A stretch of 64,000 nt of DNA from Rhodobium orientis (GCF_003258835.1 NZ_NPEV01000005.1:62001-126000); one strand, 5' to 3'; shown: positions 29,022 to 39,483, counted from the first letter of the stretch. Notes: generated by a model not told the origin, from the letters alone. Program-made: numbers and translations.

Positions 29022-29663
29022 ATGGCCGACCGCGACCCCGTCGATTACACCGTCAATTCCCTGGTCCCCATGGTGGTCGAGCAGACCAACCGCGGCGAGC
29101 GGGCCTACGACATTTTCTCGCGCCTTTTGAAGGAGCGCATCATTTTCATCACCGGTCCGATCGAGGACACGGTGGCGACGCTGGTTTGCGCCCAGCTCCT
29201 GTTCCTGGAATCGGAAAACCCGAAAAAGGAAATCGCGCTCTACATCAATTCGCCCGGCGGCATCGTCTCGTCCGGCCTTGCCATCTACGACACCATGCAG
29301 TTCATCCGCCCGGCGGTCTCGACCCTGTGCTTCGGCCAGGCCGCCTCGATGGGTTCGCTCCTGCTGGCGGCCGGCGAGAAGGACATGCGCTTTGCGCTGC
29401 CCAACGCCCGCATCATGGTGCACCAGCCGTCCGGCGGCTTCCGCGGCCAGGCCAGCGATATCATGCTGCACGCCCAGGAGATCCTGGCGCTGAAGAAGCG
29501 CCTCAACGAGATCTACGGCAAGCACACCGGCCAGGAGCTCGACAAGATCGAGGCGGCGCTGGAGCGCGACAATTTCATGACGGCGGAGAAGGCGCAGGAG
29601 TTCGGCATCGTCGACCAGGTGATTTCCGACCGCGATATGATATCCGGCGGTGCGGAAAGCTGA
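29022..29663 (+). CDS. clpP: ATP-dependent Clp protease proteolytic subunit
   Basis: This is the serine protease barrel that works with ClpX or ClpA. The 213-residue protein has the catalytic Ser in [15 protein letters not shown], the His in [11 protein letters not shown] and the downstream Asp-containing helix. It starts at ATG 29022 ([19 protein letters not shown]), including the short propeptide region usual for ClpP. clpX follows after 330 bases. Confidence 0.97.
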   Translation: MADRDPVDYTVNSLVPMVVEQTNRGERAYDIFSRLLKERIIFITGPIEDTVATLVCAQLLFLESENPKKEIALYINSPGGIVSSGLAIYDTMQFIRPAVSTLCFGQAASMGSLLLAAGEKDMRFALPNARIMVHQPSGGFRGQASDIMLHAQEILALKKRLNEIYGKHTGQELDKIEAALERDNFMTAEKAQEFGIVDQVISDRDMISGGAES

Positions 29664-29993
29664 TCGCCCGGCGGCCGGCCGGGACGGCGTTGCAGGGGCC
29701 CGGAAATGGCGGCGTACCGGGCCGGGATTGCCGAAAGCGGGTGTGCCCTTGCGGGCGCACCTTACGGAAAATCTCGGATGTTGTGCCGCAGGCCTCTATT
29801 CTTTAGCGTAAGGGCCATTAAGTTTCTCTTGAGTGTTGGCCGTCTAACATGATGTCATCGCATCATGCGTTCGACGACGGCGGACGTTCGAAGACGTGTG
29901 GGATGGCACGAAAGGAGCAGGATCGCCTCCCGGTCCGGCCCTCCATTCCGACAAGGAAGGCGCATTGCCTTCCCACGACGTGAGGATGATTGA
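29664..29993. other. clpP-clpX intergenic region with hairpins
   Basis: This 330-base gap has no gene. A hairpin with arms GGTGTGCCC (29740-29748) and GGGCGCACC (29753-29761) lacks a T-run. A second inverted repeat, CATGATG-N6-CATCATG, is at 29848-29867. An AT-richer stretch at 29795-29850 containing CTTGAG is the likely clpX promoter area; assignment to sigma-32 or sigma-70 is not possible by eye. Confidence 0.5.
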
Positions 29994-31256
29994 ATGAGCA
30001 AGGTCAGCGGCGACAACAAGAACACGCTCTACTGTTCTTTCTGCGGAAAGAGCCAGCATGAGGTGCGCAAGCTGATCGCGGGTCCGACGGTTTTCATCTG
30101 CGATGAATGCGTGGAGCTGTGCATGGACATCATTCGCGAGGAGAACAAGACCTCGCTGGTGAAGTCGCGCGACGGCATCCCGAGTCCGGACGAGATCGCG
30201 ACGGTCCTGAACGATTATGTGATCGGCCAGAGCCATGCCAAGAAGGTGCTGTCGGTTGCCGTGCACAATCACTACAAGCGCCTCAACCACGCGTCCAAGA
30301 ACAACGACGTGGAGCTGGCGAAGTCCAACATCCTGCTGATCGGCCCGACCGGCTGCGGCAAGACGCTGCTCGCCCAGACGCTGGCGCGCATCCTCGACGT
30401 GCCGTTCACCATGGCCGATGCGACGACCCTGACCGAGGCCGGCTATGTCGGCGAGGATGTCGAGAACATCATCCTGAAGCTGCTGCAGTCGGCCGACTAC
30501 AATGTCGAGCGGGCCCAGCGCGGCATCGTCTATATCGACGAGGTCGACAAGATCAGCCGCAAGTCCGACAACCCCTCGATCACCCGCGACGTGTCGGGCG
30601 AGGGCGTGCAGCAGGCGCTTCTGAAAATCATGGAAGGCACGGTGGCCAGCGTTCCCCCGCAGGGCGGCCGCAAGCACCCGCAGCAGGAATTCCTGCAGGT
30701 CGACACCACCAATATCCTGTTCATCGTCGGCGGTGCCTTCGCCGGCCTTGAAAAGATCATCTCCGACCGCGGCCGGTCCACCTCCATCGGCTTCAAGGCC
30801 CAGGTGCTGGCGCCGGAAGACCGCAGGACGGGCGAGCTGTTCCGCGGCGTGGAGCCGGAAGACCTTCTGAAGTTCGGCCTCATTCCGGAATTCGTCGGCC
30901 GCCTGCCGGTCATCGCCACGCTGGAGGACCTCGACGAGGCCGCCCTGGTGGAGATCCTTTCGGAGCCGAAGAACGCGCTGGTCAAGCAGTACCAGCGGCT
31001 GTTCGAGATGGAGTCGGTCGAGCTGACCTTCCAGGAAGAGGCGCTTCGCGCGATCGCCCGCAAGGCGATCGAGCGCAAGACCGGCGCCCGCGGCCTGCGC
31101 TCCATCATGGAGACGATTCTCCTCGACACCATGTTCGAGCTGCCGAGCCTTGAGGGCGTCAAGGAAGTCGTGATTGCCGCCGAGGTCGTCGACGGCAAGG
31201 CGCGCCCGCTCTACATTTACGAGGATCGTGCGGAGAATTCCGCCACGTCCGCGTAA
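29994..31256 (+). CDS. clpX: ATP-dependent Clp protease ATPase subunit ClpX
   Basis: This AAA+ unfoldase delivers substrates to ClpP. The 420-residue protein has the N-terminal zinc-binding domain ([19 protein letters not shown], then [10 protein letters not shown]). Walker A GPTGCGKT lies near residue 117, Walker [11 protein letters not shown] near 180, and the sensor/pore parts follow, including the R-G-R pore loop. The C-terminal D2 small domain is present. Length and motifs are standard. Confidence 0.98.
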   Translation: MSKVSGDNKNTLYCSFCGKSQHEVRKLIAGPTVFICDECVELCMDIIREENKTSLVKSRDGIPSPDEIATVLNDYVIGQSHAKKVLSVAVHNHYKRLNHASKNNDVELAKSNILLIGPTGCGKTLLAQTLARILDVPFTMADATTLTEAGYVGEDVENIILKLLQSADYNVERAQRGIVYIDEVDKISRKSDNPSITRDVSGEGVQQALLKIMEGTVASVPPQGGRKHPQQEFLQVDTTNILFIVGGAFAGLEKIISDRGRSTSIGFKAQVLAPEDRRTGELFRGVEPEDLLKFGLIPEFVGRLPVIATLEDLDEAALVEILSEPKNALVKQYQRLFEMESVELTFQEEALRAIARKAIERKTGARGLRSIMETILLDTMFELPSLEGVKEVVIAAEVVDGKARPLYIYEDRAENSATSA

Positions 31257-31482
31257 CTTTCGGGGATAGGTCGAGGCATCGCCGTTCACGTGCCTTGACA
31301 CCCATAGGGCCGAGCGCCACCTAATACGAACAAGCGGCAGTGCCGGAGACGCCGGATGCGCCCGTACCGGGGCATCTGGTGCCTGCCGATTTCCTCCCGA
31401 CACCGCTTACATTGCCGCGGGTGCGCGGACTGTTGGCACGTCTCGTGCAACGTTCGTCACCGTTCAGGAAAAGGATGATCCG

Positions 31483-33909
31483 ATGTCCGCCATTGATTCG
31501 AGCTCTCCGGAAAAGAAGCAAGACGAGAACGTGTTCCCGGTTCTGCCGCTGCGCGACATCGTCGTATTCCCGCACATGATCGTCCCGCTCTTCGTTGGCC
31601 GCGAGAAATCGATCCGCGCCCTTGAGGAAGTGATGCAGGGCGACACCCAGATTCTCCTTGCCACGCAGAAGAATAGCTCCGACGACGACCCGTCGACCGA
31701 CCAGATCTACGAGGTCGGCACGCTGGCCACCGTGTTGCAGCTCCTGAAGCTGCCGGACGGTACCGTGAAGGTGCTGGTGGAAGGCGGCGACCGGGCAGAG
31801 ATCGTCGAATTCAGCGACCGCGACGACCTGTTCGAGGCGCGCATCCAGGTGCTGCCGGAGGACGAGGGCGACGAGGTGGAGGCCGAGGCGCTTGCCCGTT
31901 CCGTGGTCAACGAGTTCGAAAACTACGTCAAACTGAACAAAAAGGTGTCACCGGAGGTGCTCGGCGCCATCGGCCAGATCGACGACTATTCCAAGCTCGC
32001 CGACACCGTCGCCTCGCACCTGGCCATCAAGATCCCGGAGAAGCAGGAAATCCTGTCGATCGTCTCCGTCGGCGGCCGGCTGGAGCGTATCCTCGGCCTG
32101 ATGGAGAGCGAGATCTCCGTGCTGCAGGTCGAAAAGCGCATCCGCAGCCGGGTCAAGCGCCAGATGGAGAAGACCCAGCGCGAGTATTACCTCAACGAGC
32201 AGATGAAGGCGATCCAGAAGGAACTCGGCGACTCGGAGGACGGGCGCGACGAGATCCAGGAACTGGAAGACAAGATCGCCAAGACCAAGCTGACCAAGGA
32301 AGCCAAGGAAAAGGCCCTCGGCGAGATCAAGAAGCTGCGCCAGATGAGCCCGATGTCGGCCGAGGCGACGGTAGTGCGCAACTACCTCGACTGGCTGCTC
32401 GGCATTCCGTGGTCGCGCAGCTCCAAGGTCAAGAACGACCTCGGCTATGCCGAGGAGGTCCTCGACACCGACCACTACGGCCTGGAAAAGGTCAAGGAGC
32501 GGATCATCGAGTACCTGGCGGTGCAGAGCCGGGCCAACAAGCTGAAGGGGCCGATCCTGTGCCTGGTCGGTCCTCCGGGCGTCGGCAAGACCTCGCTCGG
32601 CAAGTCGATCGCGCGGGCCACGGGCCGCGAGTTCGTGCGCATGTCGCTTGGCGGCGTGCGCGACGAGGCGGAAATCCGCGGCCACCGGCGGACCTATATC
32701 GGCTCGATGCCCGGCAAGGTCATCCAGTCGATGAAAAAGGCCAAGAAGTCCAACCCGCTGTTCCTCTTGGACGAGATCGACAAGATGGGCATGGACTTCC
32801 GCGGCGATCCGTCGTCGGCGCTGCTTGAGGTGCTCGATCCGGAGCAGAACTCCTCGTTCATGGACCACTATCTGGAGGTCGAATACGACCTCTCAAACGT
32901 GATGTTCGTGACCACGGCCAACACCCTCAACATCCCGGCGCCGCTGATGGACCGCATGGAGATCATCCGCATCGCCGGCTACACCGAGGACGAGAAGGTC
33001 GAGATCGCCAAGCGCCACCTGATGCCGAAGACGCAGAAGGATCATGGCCTTGCCGACGACGAGTTCTCCATCACGGAAGCCGCGCTGAAGACCCTGATCC
33101 GGCGTTACACCCGCGAGGCCGGCGTGCGGAACCTGGAACGCGAGATCGCGACCCTGTCGCGCAAGGCGATCAAGGAGCTGCTGACGTCGAGGAAGAAGAG
33201 CATCAAGGTGACGCCGAAGAAACTCGAGGAGTATCTCGGTGCGCCGCGCTACCGCTACGGCGAGGCCGAGGACGAGGATCGGGTCGGTGTCGTCACCGGC
33301 CTTGCCTGGACCGAGGTCGGCGGCGAGCTCCTGACGATCGAAGGCGTCGACATGCCCGGCAAGGGCAAGATGACCGTGACCGGCAATTTGCGCGACGTGA
33401 TGAAGGAATCGATCTCGGCGGCGGCGTCCTATGTGCGCTCGCGTTCGGTCGATTTCGGCATCAAGCCGAGCCTCTTCGACCGGCGCGACATCCACGTCCA
33501 CGTGCCGGAAGGCGCGACACCGAAGGACGGCCCGTCGGCCGGCGTTGCCATGGTCACCGCGATCGTCTCGGTGATGACCGGGGTTCCGGTCAAGAAGAGC
33601 GTTGCCATGACCGGCGAGATCACCCTGCGCGGCCGGGTGCTGCCGATCGGCGGCCTGAAGGAGAAGCTCCTTGCGGCCCTGCGCGGCGGCATCAAGACAG
33701 TGCTGATCCCGGATGAGAACGCCAAGGACCTGACCGAGATCCCGGACAACGTGAAGAACGCGCTGGAGATCATCCCGGTCGGTCGCATGGACGAGGTGCT
33801 GGCCAACGCCCTTGCCGGCGAGCTCGAACCGATCGAATGGGACGCGGCGGACGAGGAGCAGAATCCTGCCGTTTCCGACGACGACAGCGCCGCTTTAACC
33901 GCCCATTAA
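31483..33909 (+). CDS. lon: ATP-dependent Lon protease
   Basis: This 808-residue AAA+ serine protease degrades damaged and regulatory proteins. It has an N-terminal substrate-binding LON domain ([20 protein letters not shown]), then the ATPase domain with Walker [15 protein letters not shown] and Walker [12 protein letters not shown]. The protease domain carries the Ser-Lys dyad ([11 protein letters not shown] and the downstream [11 protein letters not shown] region). Its 226-base upstream gap contains TTGACA at 31295-31300; a matching -10 at normal distance is not obvious. A strong terminator follows the stop. Confidence 0.98.
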   Translation: MSAIDSSSPEKKQDENVFPVLPLRDIVVFPHMIVPLFVGREKSIRALEEVMQGDTQILLATQKNSSDDDPSTDQIYEVGTLATVLQLLKLPDGTVKVLVEGGDRAEIVEFSDRDDLFEARIQVLPEDEGDEVEAEALARSVVNEFENYVKLNKKVSPEVLGAIGQIDDYSKLADTVASHLAIKIPEKQEILSIVSVGGRLERILGLMESEISVLQVEKRIRSRVKRQMEKTQREYYLNEQMKAIQKELGDSEDGRDEIQELEDKIAKTKLTKEAKEKALGEIKKLRQMSPMSAEATVVRNYLDWLLGIPWSRSSKVKNDLGYAEEVLDTDHYGLEKVKERIIEYLAVQSRANKLKGPILCLVGPPGVGKTSLGKSIARATGREFVRMSLGGVRDEAEIRGHRRTYIGSMPGKVIQSMKKAKKSNPLFLLDEIDKMGMDFRGDPSSALLEVLDPEQNSSFMDHYLEVEYDLSNVMFVTTANTLNIPAPLMDRMEIIRIAGYTEDEKVEIAKRHLMPKTQKDHGLADDEFSITEAALKTLIRRYTREAGVRNLEREIATLSRKAIKELLTSRKKSIKVTPKKLEEYLGAPRYRYGEAEDEDRVGVVTGLAWTEVGGELLTIEGVDMPGKGKMTVTGNLRDVMKESISAAASYVRSRSVDFGIKPSLFDRRDIHVHVPEGATPKDGPSAGVAMVTAIVSVMTGVPVKKSVAMTGEITLRGRVLPIGGLKEKLLAALRGGIKTVLIPDENAKDLTEIPDNVKNALEIIPVGRMDEVLANALAGELEPIEWDAADEEQNPAVSDDDSAALTAH

Positions 33910-33934
33910 GCGACAAAGCTGCAACACCCACGTG

Positions 33935-33963
33935 CCCCCGGCCGTCCGGCCGGGGGTTTTTTA
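33935..33963 (+). terminator. Intrinsic terminator of lon
   Basis: A perfect stem, CCCCCGGCCG (33935-33944) and CGGCCGGGGG (33947-33956), is followed at once by a T-run (33957-33962). Confidence 0.93.
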
Positions 33964-34093
33964 TCGAAAATGGTGAAAAACCGCAGATTTCTGCGAGAAA
34001 CAGCCTTGCTTTCGTCGGCTTTTCCCCAGAAGTATGAACCTTGGCGGGCAAGCGGCGAATCAGGCACGCCCGCAAGACACGAAAGGATTTCTG

Positions 34094-34369
34094 ATGAACA
34101 AGAACGAACTCATCGCCGACGTTGCCGAGCGCACGGGGCTGACGAAGGCCGCTGCCGGCGAAGCCGTCGATGCGACCTTTGCTGCGGTGACCGATGCCCT
34201 GAAGAAGGGCGACGAGGTCCGCATCATCGGTTTCGGCAATTTCTCCGTGACCCAGCGTGCCGCCACCGAAGGCCGCAACCCGCGCACGGGCGAGACCATC
34301 AAGATTCCGGCGTCCAAGACGCCGAAGTTCAAGGCCGGCAAGGGCCTCAAGGATTCCGTCAACGGCTGA
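34094..34369 (+). CDS. hup: HU-family DNA-binding protein
   Basis: This 91-residue nucleoid protein bends and compacts DNA. It has the standard start MNKNELIADVAERTGLTKAA, the conserved FGNFSV strand, and the DNA-contacting beta-arm RNPRTGETIKIPASKTPKFK with its conserved proline. ATG 34094 lies behind AAAGGA. The position directly after lon is conserved in many proteobacteria. It is followed by its own terminator, so it is a single-gene transcript. Confidence 0.97.
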   Translation: MNKNELIADVAERTGLTKAAAGEAVDATFAAVTDALKKGDEVRIIGFGNFSVTQRAATEGRNPRTGETIKIPASKTPKFKAGKGLKDSVNG

Positions 34370-34431
34370 ACCGTTGGCGCCCGATCCGCGCGGCCCTGAG
34401 GGCCGCTGCGGAGCCGGGTCCTTGCACCGGG

Positions 34432-34470
34432 AAAACGGGCCGTTCCGATCGGGGCGGCCCGTTTTCTTTT
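34432..34470 (+). terminator. Intrinsic terminator of the HU gene
   Basis: The arms AAAACGGGCCG (34432-34442) and CGGCCCGTTTT (34455-34465) pair fully, and the T-rich run CTTTT follows. The hairpin is about 62 bases after the stop. Confidence 0.9.
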
Positions 34471-34574
34471 GGGGGGCGTGGCGCAGTCTCTGCTCAGCCG
34501 GTTGCGTTGTGTTGCGGGCCTCGGCACAGTGGCGGCCGATTGCCGTTGACTGATCGATTTGAGGAGACGCGCCG

Positions 34575-35780
34575 GTGACAGCGCTCGCGGAAATTCCCTA
34601 CGGCCTTTACTGGTCGACGCCGTTCGCCAAGTGGCAGGGAGCGTTCGCGTCCCTCAACAGCGTCGAATTCGGCGCCCATGTGACGCGGCAGGAGCTGGCG
34701 CGGCGCGAGATCGATCCCGGCGTCTTCGACCATGCGGTGCTGGGCATCAGCGTGCCGCAGCACCATTCCTTCTACGGCGCGCCCTGGTTCATGGGGCTGA
34801 TCGGCGCCGGCCATGTGGGCGGCCCGACCGTCATGCAGGCCTGCGCCACCGGCGCACGGGCACTGCTTGCCGGCGCCCTGGAGATCGGTTCAGGCATGGC
34901 CGGCGTCAGCCTCATCGCCACCTGCGATCGGACCTCCAACGGCCCACACCTTTACTATCCCAACCCGCGGGGGCCCGGCGGCACCGGGGCCTCGGAAGAC
35001 TGGGTCATGGACAATTTCGGCTGCGATCCGCTCGGTGGCCACGCCATGGTGACGACCGCAGAGAACGTTGCGAAAAAGCACGGGATTTCAACGGAGGAGC
35101 AGCATGAAGTCGTGCTCCGCCGCCACGAGCAATACGCGATGGCGACCGCCGACGACCGGGCCTTCCAGCGCCGTTACATGACGCTGCCGTTCGAGGTGCC
35201 GGCACCGAACTTCAAGAAAATCGCCACGACCATCGCCGGCGACGAGGGGATCGCGGCGACGACGGCCGAAGGCCTTGCGCGCCTCAAGCCCGTGGTTCCC
35301 GGCGGCACCGTTACCTTCGGCGGCCAGACCCATCCGGCCGACGGCTCCGTTGCCGTGGTCGTTGCCGGTGCGGAGAGGGCGCGGGAGCTGTCCCGCGATC
35401 CGTCCATCCGGATTTCGCTTCTCGGTTTCGGCCAGGCGCGCACGGAGCTTGCCCATATGCCCGAGGCGACCATTCCGGCCGCACGGCGCGCGCTCGACCA
35501 GGCAGGGTTGGGTATCTCCGAAATGGCGGCCATCAAGTCTCACAACCCCTTTGCCGTCAACGACATCGTCTTTGCCCGCGAGACCGGCTGCGACCTTTCG
35601 ACCATGAACAATTACGGCTCGTCGCTGATCTGGGGCCATCCCCAGGCGCCGACGGGGCTCCGCTCCATCGTCGAGCTGATTGAGGAACTGGTGATCCGGG
35701 GCGGCGGCTACGGGCTCTTTGAGGGCTGCGCGGCCGGCGATACGGCGATGGCCGTCGTCCTCAAGGTCGAGAGCCGCTGA
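34575..35780 (+). CDS. Thiolase-family protein
   Basis: This 401-residue thiolase superfamily protein of the acetyl-CoA acetyltransferase/SCP2-thiolase-like type cleaves or forms beta-ketoacyl-CoA. The nucleophilic Cys is in QACATGARALLAG (about residue 90). The His is in KSHNPFAVND, the second His in GHPQAPTGLR, and the C-terminal Cys in FEGCAAGDTAMAVV. GTG 34575 sits behind GAGGAG (34561-34566). The adjacent feruloyl-CoA synthetase gene suggests a role in shortening an aromatic acyl-CoA side chain, which is inference. A terminator after the stop makes co-transcription with that gene only partial. Confidence 0.87.
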   Translation: MTALAEIPYGLYWSTPFAKWQGAFASLNSVEFGAHVTRQELARREIDPGVFDHAVLGISVPQHHSFYGAPWFMGLIGAGHVGGPTVMQACATGARALLAGALEIGSGMAGVSLIATCDRTSNGPHLYYPNPRGPGGTGASEDWVMDNFGCDPLGGHAMVTTAENVAKKHGISTEEQHEVVLRRHEQYAMATADDRAFQRRYMTLPFEVPAPNFKKIATTIAGDEGIAATTAEGLARLKPVVPGGTVTFGGQTHPADGSVAVVVAGAERARELSRDPSIRISLLGFGQARTELAHMPEATIPAARRALDQAGLGISEMAAIKSHNPFAVNDIVFARETGCDLSTMNNYGSSLIWGHPQAPTGLRSIVELIEELVIRGGGYGLFEGCAAGDTAMAVVLKVESR

Positions 35781-35813
35781 CTGGCCGGTCCGGCCAGCCT
35801 TTTCGGCCTTTTT
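35781..35813 (+). terminator. Probable terminator after the thiolase gene
   Basis: CTGGCCGG (35781-35788) and CCGGCCAG (35790-35797) pair around a single base, so the real loop is about 5 bases. T-runs follow at 35800-35803 and 35809-35813. It begins directly after the TGA stop. Confidence 0.7.
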
Positions 35814-35950
35814 GAACGGGCGGCGAGTCGTGCACTGGCGATTGTATCCAGCCCCTTCACAGGGCCGGTTCGGCTTGCCATAGTTGCCCGCAACGCTGAT
35901 CGGGGCGGCCGCCGAAGGTTGCGCCGATCGGGCATTCGAGGGGACCAAGA

Positions 35951-37780
35951 ATGGCAATCGTTGAGCGCGGCAGCCTGGAATTCGCGCCCGCCCGTGTGGA
36001 GCGCACCGAGCTTGCCGATGGCGGCTTCGTGTTGTCCTCGCCGATGCCGCTCGCCTCCTATCCCGACCACGTCTGCGCCTGCCTGCACCACTGGGCGGAA
36101 AGGGTTCCGGACCGCACCTTCCTTGCCGAACGGGACGGCGAGGGCGCCTGGCGGCGGGTGAGTTATGCCGAGGCGCTGCACAGCGTCAGGGCGATTGCGG
36201 CCGCGCTCCTTGCCCGCGGCATCACGGCCGACACGCCGGTGATGCTGCTTTCCGACAATTCCATCGAGAACGGGCTCTTACAGCTCGGATCGATCTATGC
36301 CGGCATTCCGGCAACGCCGGTCTCGCCGGCCTATTCGCTGATGTCGGAGGACCACGAAAAGCTCAACTATATCTATGACCTGGTCGGGCCGAAGCTGATC
36401 TTTGCCGCCGACGGCGCGCGCTTTGAAAAGGCGCTGTCGAGCCTCGACCTGACCGGTGTGGAACTGGTCATCGCCGCCAACGAGGCGCGGCCGGCAACGC
36501 ACTTCTCGGAGCTTCTGGAGGCCGTGCCCGGCGCTGCCGTCGATTCCGCCTACCGGTCCGCCGGGCCGGACGCGCCAACAAAAATCCTCTTTACGTCGGG
36601 CTCGACCGGCCAGCCGAAGGGCGTCATCAACACCCACCGGATGATGGTCTCCAACCAGCAGATGATGCTGCAGGTCTGGCCGTTCCTGGAGCGGCGCCCG
36701 CCGGTCATCCTCGACTGGCTGCCCTGGCACCATACCTTCGGCGGCAATCACAACTTCAACATGATGCTCTATAATGGCGGCACGCTGTTCATCGACCACG
36801 GCAAGCCGGTGCCGGGCCTCATCGACCGCACCATCGCCAATCTCAGCGACGTCGCCCCGACGCTCTATTTCAACGTGCCGCGCGGCTTCGACATGGTGCT
36901 GCCGTACCTGGAAGAGGACGAGCGGCTGCGCGACTATTTCTTCTCCGAGCTCGATCTCATCTTCTATGCGGCGGCCGCCCTGCCGCAGAATCTTTGGGAG
37001 CGGCTGGAACAGCTCTCCGTCGCCGCGCGCGGCTCGAAAATCCCGATGACCTCGTCCTGGGGCGCGACCGAAACGGCGCCGGCCGTCACCAACGCCCATT
37101 TTCCGATCGAGCGGGCCGGGGTGATCGGTCTGCCGCTGCCGGGGGTCGACCTCAAATTCACCCCGAACGGCGACAAGCTGGAAATGCGTGTGCGCGGGCC
37201 GCTGGTGACGCCCGGCTACTATTTGCGCGACGACCTGACCAAGGCGGCCTTCGACGACGACGGGTTTTATCGCATCGGCGATGCGGGCCGGCTGGCCGAT
37301 CCGGATAATCCGGAAGCAGGCGTCGTCTTCGACGGGCGGGTCGCGGAGGACTTCAAGCTGATGTCGGGCTCCTGGGTCAGCGTCGGCAACATCCGCGTTG
37401 CCGCCATTGCCGCCGGTGCGCCGGTGATCCAGGACTGCGTCGTCACCGGCCACGACCGGGACGAGGTCGGCATCCTCGTCTTTCCCAACGTTGCCGGCTG
37501 TGCCAAGCTTTCTGGCCGGGAGCCGAGCACCCCGCTCGACGAACTGGTCGTCGCCGAAGCGGTGCGCGACAAGCTGCGGCGCGGGATCGGCCATTACAAC
37601 CAGACCCATGCCGGCTCCAGCCTGCGCATCGCCCGGGTGCTGATCATGACGACGCCGCCGTCGATCGACAAAAACGAGATCACCGACAAGGGCTACATCA
37701 ACCAGCGCGCGGCCATCGACAACCGCGCCGACCTCGTGGAGTTGCTCTATTCGGATGATCCGCGGGTGATGCGGCTCTAG
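35951..37780 (+). CDS. Feruloyl-CoA synthetase-like AMP-binding enzyme
   Basis: This enzyme is predicted to activate ferulate or related hydroxycinnamates to the CoA ester with ATP. The 609-residue adenylate-forming enzyme has the P-loop LFTSGSTGQPKGVINTHRMM (near residue 215). It also has the LPWHHTFGGNHNFNMMLYNG and YFNVPRGFDM blocks typical of feruloyl-CoA synthases, the SSWGATETAP adenine-binding motif, and YRIGDAGRLAD. No enoyl-CoA hydratase/aldolase (ech) or vanillin dehydrogenase lies nearby, so the next step is not encoded here. The upstream thiolase may point to a beta-oxidative variant. Confidence 0.88.
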   Translation: MAIVERGSLEFAPARVERTELADGGFVLSSPMPLASYPDHVCACLHHWAERVPDRTFLAERDGEGAWRRVSYAEALHSVRAIAAALLARGITADTPVMLLSDNSIENGLLQLGSIYAGIPATPVSPAYSLMSEDHEKLNYIYDLVGPKLIFAADGARFEKALSSLDLTGVELVIAANEARPATHFSELLEAVPGAAVDSAYRSAGPDAPTKILFTSGSTGQPKGVINTHRMMVSNQQMMLQVWPFLERRPPVILDWLPWHHTFGGNHNFNMMLYNGGTLFIDHGKPVPGLIDRTIANLSDVAPTLYFNVPRGFDMVLPYLEEDERLRDYFFSELDLIFYAAAALPQNLWERLEQLSVAARGSKIPMTSSWGATETAPAVTNAHFPIERAGVIGLPLPGVDLKFTPNGDKLEMRVRGPLVTPGYYLRDDLTKAAFDDDGFYRIGDAGRLADPDNPEAGVVFDGRVAEDFKLMSGSWVSVGNIRVAAIAAGAPVIQDCVVTGHDRDEVGILVFPNVAGCAKLSGREPSTPLDELVVAEAVRDKLRRGIGHYNQTHAGSSLRIARVLIMTTPPSIDKNEITDKGYINQRAAIDNRADLVELLYSDDPRVMRL

Positions 37781-37874
37781 GGCGGGTGAGTGGGGGCGCT
37801 CGGCCCTCCGACGCCGTTCACGGCTTGGGCCGAGTGTTCGCACTATCTAAAGTATTGGTCTGCAAAGCCGAACT

Positions 37875-37965
37875 GGATTGCTTCGCTGCGCTCGCAATGA
37901 CGGCGGAGATTCCTGAGGCCTATCAACGTCATTGCGAGGAGGCCGTCAGGCCGACGCGGCAATCC
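37875..37965. repeat. REP-like dispersed palindromic element
   Basis: This 91-base inverted structure starts with GGATTGCTTCGCTGCGCTCG and ends with GCGGCAATCC. The inner arms GCAATGACG and CGTCATTGC are also complementary. It closely resembles the GGATTGCTTCGC...GCAATGACG / CGTCATTGCGAGGAG elements scattered through many alphaproteobacterial and some other genomes. It lies between two convergent genes, the usual place for such elements. Confidence 0.75.
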
Positions 37966-38017
37966 ATGGGGCGGTTTCGCAGAGGACCGCCTTTCGAACC
38001 CCGGCGACAGCGCCGTC

Positions 38018-38665
38018 TCACGAAATCTCCGCAATCAACTCCTCGGTCGTCACCTGGCGGCAATAGCCCTTGATGGCGCGCAGCGAGAAGTCGTGGCGTT
38101 CCTGGGTGTAGGTGGCGCAGGCGTCGGTCACCTCCGTCACCAGATAGCCGAGGTCGCAGGCGTCGCGGATCGCGCTTTCCACGCACTGATCGGTCACTAG
38201 GCCGGCGATGACGAGCTGCTTCACGCCGAGATTGCGCAGGATGTAGTCGATGTGGGTGGAGACGAAGACGGAGGACGAGCTCTTCGGCAGCCAGATCTCG
38301 TCGTCGGTCGGTTCGAGCTCGTCGATGACCTTGCCGTCCCAGGAACCCTTGGGGACGTTGAAGCCGGAGATCTTGTAGTCGAGGCTGCGGTCGCGGCCGT
38401 CCTTGGTCAGGCTCTCGATGGTCGTATAGAGGACCTCGATGCCGGCCTGGCGGAACGCTGCCTGGAGCTTCTGCATGTTGGGGATGGCGAGCGACTTCAG
38501 GCGCTCGAAATAATAGGCGTATTTGGTCGCGATCTCCGCGTCGGGGATGTCCTTGAACTCCGCGCCGTCGCGTTTCACCGCGAAGTTCTGGACGTCGATG
38601 AAGAGGAGCGCCGCCTCTGCGGCAACGAGCGGGACCTCGCGGGTCAGGCCTTCGGCAGCGGTCAT
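38018..38665 (-). CDS. Isochorismatase-family cysteine hydrolase
   Basis: This 215-residue amide hydrolase of the isochorismatase-like superfamily has the catalytic triad visible as Asp in LLFIDVQNF, Lys in IWLPKSSSSVF and Cys in GLVTDQCVESAIRDA. Members hydrolyse ureido, carbamoyl or amide groups; the substrate here is unknown. ATG 38665 overlaps the stop of the N-formylglutamate-amidohydrolase-like gene by four bases (ATGA), showing translational coupling. It is the last gene of the six-gene operon that starts at 44148. An upstream extension of the frame reads into the previous gene and is not real. Confidence 0.9.
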   Translation of the reverse strand: MTAAEGLTREVPLVAAEAALLFIDVQNFAVKRDGAEFKDIPDAEIATKYAYYFERLKSLAIPNMQKLQAAFRQAGIEVLYTTIESLTKDGRDRSLDYKISGFNVPKGSWDGKVIDELEPTDDEIWLPKSSSSVFVSTHIDYILRNLGVKQLVIAGLVTDQCVESAIRDACDLGYLVTEVTDACATYTQERHDFSLRAIKGYCRQVTTEELIAEIS

Positions 38666-39480
38666 AGGAGTCCCTTCTGGTTGGCAAGCACGTGGTCGAT
38701 GACGGCGGCAAGGACCTCCGTCCAGGTCTCGCGGCCCTTCGGTGTTGCGATCTCGTCGTTGCGCACTTCCAGGAGGACGTGCGGGATGCCGCGCTTCTCG
38801 CCATGGACGGGGATCGTGAAGTCGCTGTCGTCCTCGACCGTATAGGGCTCGTTGAAGGTGGAAAGGTACGCCGAGGCGTGGACGTCGAGCCCCGCCATCA
38901 GGTGCCGCGCCAGCCGGTCGTCGCGATTGTAGAGAAGGCCGACATGCCAGGGCCGCGGCTCGGGCTTGGCGGCAAGCTCGGCAGTGAAGGAATGGACGGC
39001 GACGAGGAGGGCCGGCTGTCCGGCGGCCCGCCGTTCGTCGAGGAGGCTCGCGACCGTGCCGTGGAAGGGCGTATGGACCTCCTCCACGCGCCGGCGGTGG
39101 GCGAGGGGCGAGATGCCCCGGTTGGCCGGGATGGCCGTTCCGTCGCTCACCTCCGGCACGCATTGCGGGCTTTCCGGCGGGCGGTTGCAGTCGACGACGA
39201 GGCGGCTGTAGGGCTGCAGGACGAGCGGGGCATCGAGCCGGGCCGAGAGCCGCCGCGCCAGGTCCTCCGCGCCGATGTCGTAGGCGATGTGCCGGTCCAT
39301 CTCTTGGCGCGCGATGCCGAGATCGCCGAGGGCGCGCGGGATACGGCGCCCGGCGTGCTCGCAGGTCAGGAACACCGGCGAAGCGCCGGTCGGATTGGCC
39401 ACCTCGAAGGGCCTCGGCTCGTCAGGGCCGAGAAGGGGCGCGGTGGCGACCGCGCCGGCATTGCGCGAAGCTTCTCCCAT
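38662..39480 (-). CDS. N-formylglutamate amidohydrolase-like protein
   Basis: This 272-residue FGase/HutG-type metallohydrolase has the core LTCEHAGRRIPRALGDLG, DRHIAYDIGAEDLA, LVVDCNRPPES and VAVHSFTAEL. The classical enzyme removes formyl or formimino-derived groups from N-formylglutamate in histidine breakdown. There are no hut genes here, and the operon partners are a Liv transporter and an isochorismatase-like hydrolase, so another N-acyl amino acid is more likely (inference). It starts three bases after the LivH stop. Confidence 0.87.
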   Translation of the reverse strand: MGEASRNAGAVATAPLLGPDEPRPFEVANPTGASPVFLTCEHAGRRIPRALGDLGIARQEMDRHIAYDIGAEDLARRLSARLDAPLVLQPYSRLVVDCNRPPESPQCVPEVSDGTAIPANRGISPLAHRRRVEEVHTPFHGTVASLLDERRAAGQPALLVAVHSFTAELAAKPEPRPWHVGLLYNRDDRLARHLMAGLDVHASAYLSTFNEPYTVEDDSDFTIPVHGEKRGIPHVLLEVRNDEIATPKGRETWTEVLAAVIDHVLANQKGLL

Positions 39481-39483
39481 CGG

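Noticed and set aside
31294-31327. Heat-shock (sigma-32) promoter of lon at CTTGACA ... CTAATAC
   Set aside because: The spacing between the -35-like and -10-like parts is about 20 bases, outside the usual range.
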